Shown: positions 17,170 to 23,807 of the stretch, in pieces
Layout: every line of letters begins with the position of its first letter
How positions within the stretch are numbered: position 1 is the first letter of the stretch
Assembly: GCA_044361535.1 (NCBI GenBank)
Contig: JBIKIQ010000006.1
Location: 124,001 to 188,000, forward strand
Length of the DNA: 64,000 bases
DNA from: UBA952 sp044361535
GTDB lineage: Bacteria; Bacteroidota; Bacteroidia; Flavobacteriales_D; Crocinitomicaceae
Direction: 5' to 3'
The notes under the pieces: generated by a model
Told to the model about the DNA's origin: nothing
The model's database searches: none
Seen by the model: the letters and a program-made list of their open reading frames with translations, nothing else
Translations under genes and position numbers: made by a program

Positions 17170-18054
17170 TCATTTTTTAATTGATTCTATTGATTTGTAC
17201 AAAACTTTTTTTTTAATTGGCGCTTTTTTAGATTTAGTTTCGATTCGTTCGAGCACAGCAGAGGAATCTACTTCCTTCCAAAAATCAACGTCTAAAGAAT
17301 ATTTTACACCTAGACCATTTTTAAGCATTTGACGAGATAGTTCTACACCGTCCCAGCAAGTATAAGAAATATTTTTTTCTTGCGATTCTTTAAGTTTTAA
17401 ATCAAATGTAGATGCATATTTTCCTGTCGTCACAAATAAACCTGTTAAATGAGAATAGCTGTTTTTTTTGATTAACCCATTCAATGCTCCAATAAATTTA
17501 TCAGCATTATCTCTACTGACAGTTCCTTCAAATCGTTTTACTTGAACATAAATAGCTTCCTTTTTACTGTTTGAAATTTCCCTTACACCTATTACATCAA
17601 TTCCCTTATCTCCAGTTTTTTTTGTAACTATAAAATTAAAATCAGGATAAATGAATTTAAGTAGCTTTGAAACAAGTTCCTCAAGTTTAAAAGGGTTGAT
17701 TTTTTTTAAATTATTAAGCTTGAATTCGATAGCTTCATTATATGAAATATTGGCCCAGGTCCATTGATCTGTTAATTTATGTTTTACATATTTACCCTCT
17801 TCCGCTTTTAAAATGAATTTTTTATCAGAGAGCTGTAGAATATTTTTCATCCATTCAGGCGAATTAACAACTTCTTTAAAACTATCTTTTCGAAATCTTC
17901 CTTTTGAAGAATGTCTTTTATCATCTTCACCTAATTTTTTCTTGAGACGGTGGACAATTCCAGCAGTTATCTCAAGATCAGTTAAAGGTTTTTGAGAATC
18001 CGTTAATTTTAAAATTGCAGCACTTACTATTTCATCAGAATAATTTTTATCCAT
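17170..18054 (-). CDS. Mrr-type restriction endonuclease
   Basis: 294 aa. Residues about 1-90 form the Mrr N-terminal winged helix. The nuclease core starts with PFKLEELVSKLL (Glu125/126), then GDKGID (Asp149, Asp153) and QVKRF (Gln171, Lys173). This is the D-(QxK) signature of the Mrr branch of PD-(D/E)xK nucleases, with a Gln instead of the usual acidic residue. Mrr enzymes cleave modified DNA and are activated by foreign methylation or pressure. Neighbours are an OGG-fold glycosylase-like gene downstream and a Fic gene upstream. Predicted role: modification-dependent DNA restriction. Confidence 0.85.
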   Translation of the reverse strand: MDKNYSDEIVSAAILKLTDSQKPLTDLEITAGIVHRLKKKLGEDDKRHSSKGRFRKDSFKEVVNSPEWMKNILQLSDKKFILKAEEGKYVKHKLTDQWTWANISYNEAIEFKLNNLKKINPFKLEELVSKLLKFIYPDFNFIVTKKTGDKGIDVIGVREISNSKKEAIYVQVKRFEGTVSRDNADKFIGALNGLIKKNSYSHLTGLFVTTGKYASTFDLKLKESQEKNISYTCWDGVELSRQMLKNGLGVKYSLDVDFWKEVDSSAVLERIETKSKKAPIKKKVLYKSIESIKK

Positions 18055-18138
18055 TTTTCAATTTAATTATTTATTCGAACCAATATCATTTAAATGTTAT
18101 TCAGGTTTATCAATTAACCCTTATTTTTAATTTAGAAA

Positions 18139-19185
18139 TCAAAAATACGTATTCACCGCAAATTCAAACTGGTCAATAAAGATTTGTTTAAAAGGATCTA
18201 TGTTATTCTGTTCGTAGAAAACAAGCATCGCTTTTTTATAATCAATTGAATCGACTGTCCGAAAAGATAAAGGACAGCAATTCTCATTCATTAAAATGGC
18301 ATTACTAATAATTCTTGCCGTTCTTTTATTCCCGTCTTCGAATGGTTGAATGTATGAAATCAATACCAAGGTCAAAAGGGCTTTTTCAAATAGATTAGAT
18401 TTGAGGTTCACCAAATCGCACATGGCTTGCAATGCTTCACGTATTTGAAATTCATTGTCCAAAGGCTTGTAGTTTGTTCCGGAAATACCCACGCGTCGTT
18501 TGCGTAAATTTCTTCCAACATTCAACTCTTTTATGAGCATGCTATGAATGTCCTCAATACGTGAAATGGAAAGAGGATGAACAAAATCGCGATGAGTGAG
18601 AATAAAATCCAACGTTTCCTTATGATTCAGAAGCATGGTCGCCTCATCTTTCGTTTTTCCTGATGCGGTTTGTTGTTCCTTTAATAAATGCTCAGTTTCT
18701 AATAGAGAATAGGTATTTCCTTCAATTTGTGATGATTTCCAGCTTAAATCAATGGCAAGCCGTTCAAACTCCTTGTTGAATTCCTCCGGAGTAAGTTGAA
18801 TGGTATTTGCTCTGAATTTATCCAAAAGCAATTTCAATTTTTCGAGTTCCATGGGCGAAAAGAGCGAAGCTTTTGGTAAAAGATCTTTGATCAACTCAAA
18901 ACTAAACTCAGGTTGTATGGTACGTTCATCGATTTCTTTTTCAAAATAAGCATCAAGATCAATTGGAGTGCTTATAAAATAGGATGGTGAAATGGAATAG
19001 CGCGTACTTTTTCCTTTTCCGGTCGTAATAACAACTCCCTCATGAACAAGGCTTTGAAGATTTCTTTTTAGCGTCGCATACCCGATTACATTTCCAATTC
19101 CCTCATGTATTTCACTGGACGAAACATCAGAATGACTCGTTAGATATTCAGTAATTATCTTTTTATTGCTTGATATTTGATTCAT
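18139..19185 (-). CDS. Fic-domain protein with winged helix and H-to-Q catalytic change
   Basis: 348 aa. Residues about 1-70 are a winged-helix DNA-binding-like domain. The inhibitory motif SSQIEG (151-156, S/T-x3-E-G/N) is present, so this is a class II Fic with intramolecular autoinhibition. The Fic motif reads QPFEDGNKRTAR at 280-291: the catalytic His is Gln280 (codon CAA) while the anion-binding GN and Arg residues are kept. Canonical Fic enzymes AMPylate protein hydroxyls using that His. Here the activity may be lost, altered or regulatory. A seven-copy repeat array lies directly upstream, suggesting autoregulation by the winged helix. Confidence 0.85.
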   Translation of the reverse strand: MNQISSNKKIITEYLTSHSDVSSSEIHEGIGNVIGYATLKRNLQSLVHEGVVITTGKGKSTRYSISPSYFISTPIDLDAYFEKEIDERTIQPEFSFELIKDLLPKASLFSPMELEKLKLLLDKFRANTIQLTPEEFNKEFERLAIDLSWKSSQIEGNTYSLLETEHLLKEQQTASGKTKDEATMLLNHKETLDFILTHRDFVHPLSISRIEDIHSMLIKELNVGRNLRKRRVGISGTNYKPLDNEFQIREALQAMCDLVNLKSNLFEKALLTLVLISYIQPFEDGNKRTARIISNAILMNENCCPLSFRTVDSIDYKKAMLVFYEQNNIDPFKQIFIDQFEFAVNTYF

Positions 19186-19195
19186 AACTACGTTT

Positions 19196-19356
19196 TACGG
19201 CTCACTAATTTACAAAATACGGCTCATATTTAGCTGATTTTGGGCTCTATTTCTCGTTTTTTTGAGCTGTATTTGAATTTAACCCTCACTTTTCCCCCAT
19301 TTTAAGCTCAAACAACCCCAAAAATGAGCTCTATTTCAATTCATTTTGAGCCGTAT
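19196..19356. repeat. Operator-like array, seven copies of TGAGCYSTAT in both orientations
   Basis: Copies sit at 19196-19204 and 19217-19226 (reverse), 19242-19250, 19264-19272, 19304-19310 (reverse, partial), 19325-19334 and 19347-19356. The consensus is TGAGC(C/T)(C/G)TAT with T-rich flanks. The array begins 11 bp upstream of the Fic start codon and fills its promoter region. The mixed orientation fits a dimeric or winged-helix repressor. The bound protein is unknown; the Fic protein's own N-terminal domain is the simplest candidate. Confidence 0.65.
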
Positions 19357-19363
19357 CCATCTT

Positions 19364-19454
19364 CTCCCCTTCTGCCTTACCGGCAGACAAGTGAGGGGAG
19401 ATTGAGAGGGGTGACTCAGACGAGTATCAAACTCTGTTAGAGAGGGGTGACTCA
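19364..19454. repeat. Hairpin-forming inverted repeat followed by a 15-bp direct repeat
   Basis: CTCCCCT-TCTGCC-TTACC-GGCAGA-6 bp-AGGGGAG (19364-19400) is a two-step stem. It is followed by two copies of GAGAGGGGTGACTCA at 19404-19418 and 19440-19454, offset by 36 bp. This sits between the operator array and the caspase operon and looks like a dispersed intergenic element. I cannot tell whether it recurs elsewhere in the genome. Confidence 0.5.
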
Positions 19455-19578
19455 AAAAAACTAACATCATCAAGAAAAATGTGGAAAAAACCCGACCCCG
19501 TACAAAGAATACGGACCGCCTTCTTTTCTTTGTCTCAAATTAAGTGATAAAGTTTTACCGGATATTAAAAACTGCTTA
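19455..19578. other. Leader region of the caspase operon
   Basis: This stretch completes the 393-bp gap (19186-19578) between the Fic gene and the first small ORF. The gap holds the repeat features listed separately. In this part no TAnnTTTG box matches exactly; TTTCTTTG at about 19525 is the closest. No RNA gene recognised. Confidence 0.3.
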
Positions 19579-19707
19579 ATGAAGCTGCTCATTTTTCAGA
19601 AACGTTGTAAACCTGTCGCTAATGGAAATGCCAATCCACATGGAGAAGCGAACCCTGACTTGCACGATATTAGGGTGTACGAATATACGGCGGTCAGGGT
19701 ATTTTAA
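19579..19707 (+). CDS. Candidate 42-aa small protein ahead of the caspase operon
   Basis: ATG to TAA encodes 42 residues opening MKLLIFQKRCKPV, with a central NPHGEANPDLHDIRVYE segment. The composition is protein-like, the A-rich stretch before the ATG fits Bacteroidota initiation regions, and it ends 23 bp before the next gene in the same direction. No family recognised. It could also be a decayed fragment of a larger protein, since the 5' side shows no strong promoter. Confidence 0.35.
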   Translation: MKLLIFQKRCKPVANGNANPHGEANPDLHDIRVYEYTAVRVF

Positions 19708-19730
19708 CTAACACGAAAAACAAAAAAAAC

Positions 19731-20108
19731 ATGAGCAAACTTTTAGACAACGATTATTTTAGAGACTTCTTGCAACAAGCAGATGAAGCATTGATGGTAT
19801 GCACTTCCATTCATTATTTGCCGTATCGCGCCATAGAACAATCTTTGATAAACAACGAAGAATATTTTCATCTCTTTATTTGCGACAACTACCCGGAGTT
19901 TAACCTCAGCGATACAGAAGCTGAGAGCGAAAATAAAGAATTGATACGTCAAGAAATTACCGGTTTTCTCTACTCACAAACACGCCAAGAAAAAGTAGAA
20001 ATCTACCTCGGGTTCATGACCTCGTATGGCGTTATCGAAGATTTGATGTGTTTGGGTCTGGAAGAACGGGAAGAACTAGTAAGAGATCTGGGATTGGAAG
20101 AAAACTAA
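19731..20108 (+). CDS. Hypothetical acidic helical protein in the caspase operon
   Basis: 125 aa, predicted all-helical and strongly acidic (C-terminal region rich in Glu/Leu: GLEEREELVRDLGLEEN). No signal peptide, no recognised family. A gene this size immediately before a bacterial caspase could be a death-like or effector-associated adaptor domain or an inhibitor; this is inference from context only. The ATG follows an A-rich leader (CACGAAAAACAAAAAAAAC-type), typical for efficient initiation in this phylum. Confidence 0.6.
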   Translation: MSKLLDNDYFRDFLQQADEALMVCTSIHYLPYRAIEQSLINNEEYFHLFICDNYPEFNLSDTEAESENKELIRQEITGFLYSQTRQEKVEIYLGFMTSYGVIEDLMCLGLEEREELVRDLGLEEN

Positions 20109-20154
20109 AACCATATAAAATGAAAGATAAATCATCAAAAAAACTGTTAGTTCT

Positions 20155-20265
20155 ATGGACAAAAAAGCTAATAAAAGAGACTTATCCAATAGACGCATCC
20201 CCACCTACGAAGAAGTATTGGAACAACAAAAACGCAACAACCCGGATGCTTTTCGGAAGAAATGA
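20155..20265 (+). CDS. Candidate 36-aa small ORF overlapping the next ORF
   Basis: ATG to TGA encodes 36 residues including RRIPTYEEVLEQQKRNNP, a soluble and regular composition that looks more protein-like than the competing frame. Its TGA overlaps the ATG of the following 29-aa ORF as ATGA. It may be a genuine small protein or the N-terminal half of a longer ancestral gene broken at this point. Confidence 0.4.
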   Translation: MDKKANKRDLSNRRIPTYEEVLEQQKRNNPDAFRKK

Positions 20266-20351
20266 ATTTGACCGTGTTTCACTGGATAAAATCAATGGGA
20301 AAAGTGAAAGAAATAAGTTTGCGTTTAGACAAATCAAAAAACAACCTATGA
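20262..20351 (+). CDS. Candidate 29-aa small ORF coupled to the caspase gene
   Basis: ATG to TGA encodes 29 residues (MNLTVFHWIKSMGKVKEISL and a basic tail). The ATGA overlap with the caspase ATG at 20348, plus the ATGA overlap with the 36-aa ORF upstream, gives a three-step chain of coupled starts. It could be the C-terminal half of a protein whose first half is the 36-aa ORF. Confidence 0.35.
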   Translation: MNLTVFHWIKSMGKVKEISLRLDKSKNNL

Positions 20352-21100
20352 CTAGAAAAGCAATATTGATTGGTTCTCCAGAACAAAACAACACGGAGAA
20401 TTACTTAAAAGGAGTAGAAATTGATTTACTTCACGTTACCCATTTTTTAAAATCTCCCATCGGTGGTTCTTGGACGGATAATGAAATGCAAGTGCTAATA
20501 AACGAACCATCTAAAAAATTGATTGATTTTTTTCAAAATACGCAAGAAGATTTCTTACTAGTCTATTTTTCAGGCCATGGTAATCAAAACTTACATGAAA
20601 CGCTGCTTGCTTTCAATGAATCGGAAGCAATTAGCATTTCCCAAATTCTTTCACTCATTACTTCTCCCAAAAGTTTATTCATTGTTGATACCTGTAGAAA
20701 ATCCGTTGGTGAACATTTTGAGAATATGACCGGTCCTGAATACATACATTTTGAAAATAGTTTGCACCAACTCAATACCCGTGAACTGTACAAACAAAAA
20801 ATAGCGGAATGTTCGGATGGAATTGCTATCGCTTATTCTTGCTCGGTGGGTGAAACCAGTTATGAGGCTGAATGTGGTGGATTGTTTACCTATTCTTTAC
20901 TTAAAACCTCTTTGAATTGGTACGAAAGTAAAAATAACACGGGGGTTTTGGAAATTGGCACAGCAACGCATGTAACACAGCACCTGGTTAAAAGGAATTC
21001 ATGCAACGAACAGACCCCACAACTAATAGCTCTTCGAAACAAACAACAAAGCCTAAATTTCCCAATTGCACTAAAAATTACCGTTGAGGAAAATGTTTAA
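20348..21100 (+). CDS. Caspase-like (C14 family) protease
   Basis: 250 aa from the ATG at 20348, where the caspase fold begins (MTRKAILIGSPEQ). The dyad is His77 in YFSGHGNQ and Cys116 in IVDTCRK, both in the family's standard context. A longer frame reaches back to ATG 20120, but its extra 76 residues are of irregular, Lys-rich composition and run antagonistic to the small ORFs. No fused sensor domain, so activation must come from a partner. Bacterial caspase-like proteases are linked to abortive infection and regulated cell death. It follows small ORFs and is followed by a 94-aa gene in the same direction. Confidence 0.85.
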   Translation: MTRKAILIGSPEQNNTENYLKGVEIDLLHVTHFLKSPIGGSWTDNEMQVLINEPSKKLIDFFQNTQEDFLLVYFSGHGNQNLHETLLAFNESEAISISQILSLITSPKSLFIVDTCRKSVGEHFENMTGPEYIHFENSLHQLNTRELYKQKIAECSDGIAIAYSCSVGETSYEAECGGLFTYSLLKTSLNWYESKNNTGVLEIGTATHVTQHLVKRNSCNEQTPQLIALRNKQQSLNFPIALKITVEENV

Positions 21101-21173
21101 ACCATAGCTATTGATGAAGGTGCAAAAAAATTAATTACCTAAATTTTTGAAATTAAACTAAAATTCAGTTCGA

Positions 21174-21458
21174 ATGACCCACCTAAAATTAATCATCCCA
21201 AAGGAAAAACGAGTTCTTGTGTATTCTGTTTTGCATGAAGAGATTATCAATGACAATCAAAAGAAGGAATATCCAGAAAGTTTTATCGTAGGTATTGCCA
21301 AAATACAAGAGAAAAGAAATGAATGCATCTCCTTAACGACAGAAAAAGATAACGTGTATTCATTTGTTTATGTGCACGCTAACGGTGAAATTGAAACGGA
21401 AATCAATGTGATTAGACCAAAATACACTTTTCATGAAAAATATAATTCTTCCTTATAA
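21174..21458 (+). CDS. Hypothetical 94-aa protein after the caspase gene
   Basis: 94 aa, predicted mixed beta with a short helix, no signal peptide. The pattern KLIIPKEKRVLVYSVLHEE and the later YSFVYVHANGEIETEI strands suggest a compact beta domain. No family recognised. It lies 73 bp downstream of the caspase gene on the same strand and so may be part of the same module, possibly an inhibitor or partner; this is inference. It is convergent with the DUF2059 gene 11 bp away. Confidence 0.6.
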   Translation: MTHLKLIIPKEKRVLVYSVLHEEIINDNQKKEYPESFIVGIAKIQEKRNECISLTTEKDNVYSFVYVHANGEIETEINVIRPKYTFHEKYNSSL

Positions 21459-21469
21459 ATTAACCATCC

Positions 21470-21913
21470 TTAATACCCCTTCTCTTTTAGCTTTTTAAGA
21501 ACTTTTTCACCTAAAACAGCACCCCAATCTTGGCCTACACTCATAGATTCTGCCGTGATTGCTCCTTGCGAACTTGCTAATTTTTTTCCGGCAGAGGTTT
21601 GGTAAAACGCAATTATATCGTCAAGTTCTTTAGAAGTGAGGTGGCGCGCATAAACAGGAGCAAAAAGAACTACCAATTCTTCCGTTGATATTTTAATAAA
21701 TTCTTCCTTGAACTCCGCCCAAAATTGTTCAGGAACATTTGGATATTGTTGACTAAACATGGTGAACATTTGCAAGATGGCCGCATCGTAAGCATCTTTT
21801 CCTCCAGAAGATTGCATTAAAAGCTTTACCTTGTTTTTGTATGCTTGATCTACTTGACCAAAAGAAAAAAGGATGGAGGAAGTGAAGAGGACGGAGAGGA
21901 TTAGTTTTTTCAT
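21470..21913 (-). CDS. DUF2059 periplasmic protein
   Basis: 147 aa with signal peptide (MKKLILSVLFTSSILFSFG). The C-terminal part has the DUF2059 signature: LTSKELDDIIAFYQTSAGKKL and a following SQGAITAES stretch. The family is widespread, secreted and functionally uncharacterised. The gene stands alone between the caspase module and the putative regulator. Confidence 0.85.
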   Translation of the reverse strand: MKKLILSVLFTSSILFSFGQVDQAYKNKVKLLMQSSGGKDAYDAAILQMFTMFSQQYPNVPEQFWAEFKEEFIKISTEELVVLFAPVYARHLTSKELDDIIAFYQTSAGKKLASSQGAITAESMSVGQDWGAVLGEKVLKKLKEKGY

Positions 21914-21969
21914 AGAAGATATATAGGATTAAAGATAAGGAAATAAATTATTTCAGTTTTGATTTATTT

Positions 21970-23280
21970 CTAAAACCTATTTATCGCAAGTATATTTTCT
22001 ACAACACGCACATAACCCATTGTTTCAGCTCTTTGAAAAAGCTCTGTTTTATTCACTTCGTTCGGAGTAAGTAAGTATTTCAAAGAAAGGTAATATAATC
22101 CATCATAACTTCTTGAATACGTGTTGTAATAATCAACATTCAGATGATCGAAAATTATTTTTGCTTCTGCTTTTTTGCCGGTTTTTGCAAGCGCAATTCC
22201 TTTGTAGGTTTTAATTCTTTCTATGAGGCCATTATTAACATACCTCCTTGAAAGCTTAAAGTTTTTATCAATTTGTTTTATTACCTTGAGGATAATTTGC
22301 GGGGCTTGAAGCAACAAAAGTCCTTCACACAACCACGTTTGATAAAACGGAATTTTATCGATTTCAGCCGTATTCCACTTCGTCTTTTCGGGCCAATCTA
22401 ATAAAGACATTAAGGTCTCTGATTTTAGATTTTCAGGTTGATGAAGATGCAAATAACAAGCTATTCTTCCTAATAAAATGGGGTGAAGCGTATGTAAATT
22501 TGCGTTTTTTAAATGACAAAAATGCTTTTCTTGTTCGTTCTTTAATCCTAAGTTGTATGCTCTGAAAAAAAGCAACGCATGCACAAATAATTTTTCGTGC
22601 TCCATTTCTGAATGAGCCAAATATTTATCAAGCGCCAAATAATGGCTGGACATCAACTCGTCCATATCAACGAATAATTCAAAATACAGTCTGCGAGCCG
22701 CTGGATGTTGCGCCCAAAAAGACCAAATTTCCTCTTTCATATCAGGCTCTTTTCGAAGTTGAACTCCCAACGATTGAACTAAGAAAAAAACATGAGAATA
22801 GAGATAATGTGTGTTTTCAAATACCGGAGTTAAATCAAAAATGCGTTTAATAAATTCAACATCTTTCATTTGAAATGCCTGAATAACCAATTCGTGCAAA
22901 AATGAATACGTTTGATCCAAGCCTTTAAATTCATCAACTAAACGATAAATAGCATTAAAATCTATTTTCTGATTTACCATACAATTTAATTTAACCTCGT
23001 GAAACTGCTCCGAGGAAAAATTTGTTTTGGCAATTCCTAAGTCAAATTGAAAATAATGCTCGTATCCACAATAATTTGCTAGGATATTTAAAGATGTTTG
23101 AGAAATTGTTGTTTTGGTTTTGCCCGCCAAATCAAAAAATCTCCGCAAGGTATTGTAGCTGATTAATTGTCCGGTTTGTTCAAAAATGAGAACACTAAGT
23201 TCTTCACAGTCTCTTCTGTTCACAATTGGGCGTCCAAAGTGTTTTTGAACTTCTTCACGAAACAGATTTAGATCATTCAT
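21970..23280 (-). CDS. Putative regulator with N-terminal HTH-like region, family member 1
   Basis: 436 aa from the ATG at 23280; a TTG nine codons upstream is unlikely. Residues about 20-70 read CEELSVLIFEQTG-LISYNTLRRFFDL then SLNILANYCGY, a recurring Bacteroidota N-terminal motif that resembles a small helical DNA-binding module. The rest is a helical, TPR-like array without catalytic motifs. Two further members lie at 58814 and at the right edge. It is divergent from the secreted gene pair at 23446-25841, which it may control. Confidence 0.6.
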   Translation of the reverse strand: MNDLNLFREEVQKHFGRPIVNRRDCEELSVLIFEQTGQLISYNTLRRFFDLAGKTKTTISQTSLNILANYCGYEHYFQFDLGIAKTNFSSEQFHEVKLNCMVNQKIDFNAIYRLVDEFKGLDQTYSFLHELVIQAFQMKDVEFIKRIFDLTPVFENTHYLYSHVFFLVQSLGVQLRKEPDMKEEIWSFWAQHPAARRLYFELFVDMDELMSSHYLALDKYLAHSEMEHEKLFVHALLFFRAYNLGLKNEQEKHFCHLKNANLHTLHPILLGRIACYLHLHQPENLKSETLMSLLDWPEKTKWNTAEIDKIPFYQTWLCEGLLLLQAPQIILKVIKQIDKNFKLSRRYVNNGLIERIKTYKGIALAKTGKKAEAKIIFDHLNVDYYNTYSRSYDGLYYLSLKYLLTPNEVNKTELFQRAETMGYVRVVENILAINRF

Positions 23281-23445
23281 GGTGTTTTTTAATATACTCA
23301 CAAACAAAAGTGCTAATTACAACAAAAACAACTTCAATTCAAACTAAATTGTATCAAATTGTACTAAAAAGATATGCAAAAAAAGGGGAGCTTTGAAAGG
23401 GAAATTTTAAGGGTGTCTGATTTCTGTAAATAAAGGAATTGAATT

Positions 23446-23796
23446 ATGAGAAAAGTTATTTTGATAATATTATTGTTTATTACAAATTCATTAATATCTC
23501 AACAAATTAAAGAAGTTAAATTTCAAAGTAATGCGGGAGAATATGCATTATATCTTGAGGGTAGTTCTTCGCCAAATTGCTACATTGGTGGCGGAAATAA
23601 AATTGTAGGCATTGGAAATGATTTTGTACTTGTTGAATACAATAATATTTATTTCACTAAAGACTGCAACTGCAAAACAATCGCCTCAAAAGAAGCGGCA
23701 AATATCCAAGTGATTTCTGTTAGTGGTAAACTGATAAAAACAAACCAATTGAATGGTGTGTATAGCTATAATAAATATTGGAAAACTGAGTATTAA
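23446..23796 (+). CDS. Small secreted hypothetical protein
   Basis: 116 aa with signal peptide (about 18 residues, cleavage after LIS). The mature part is beta-rich and has a CNCKT pair of cysteines. No family recognised. It ends 11 bp before the next, much larger secreted protein on the same strand, so the two are co-transcribed. Confidence 0.65.
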   Translation: MRKVILIILLFITNSLISQQIKEVKFQSNAGEYALYLEGSSSPNCYIGGGNKIVGIGNDFVLVEYNNIYFTKDCNCKTIASKEAANIQVISVSGKLIKTNQLNGVYSYNKYWKTEY

Positions 23797-23807
23797 ATTT
23801 ATAAAAG

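Noticed and set aside
20048..20347. N-terminal extension of the caspase frame
   Set aside because: It runs through the end of the 125-aa gene and has irregular Lys- and Asn-rich composition; the caspase fold begins at the ATG at 20348, which overlaps an upstream stop as ATGA.
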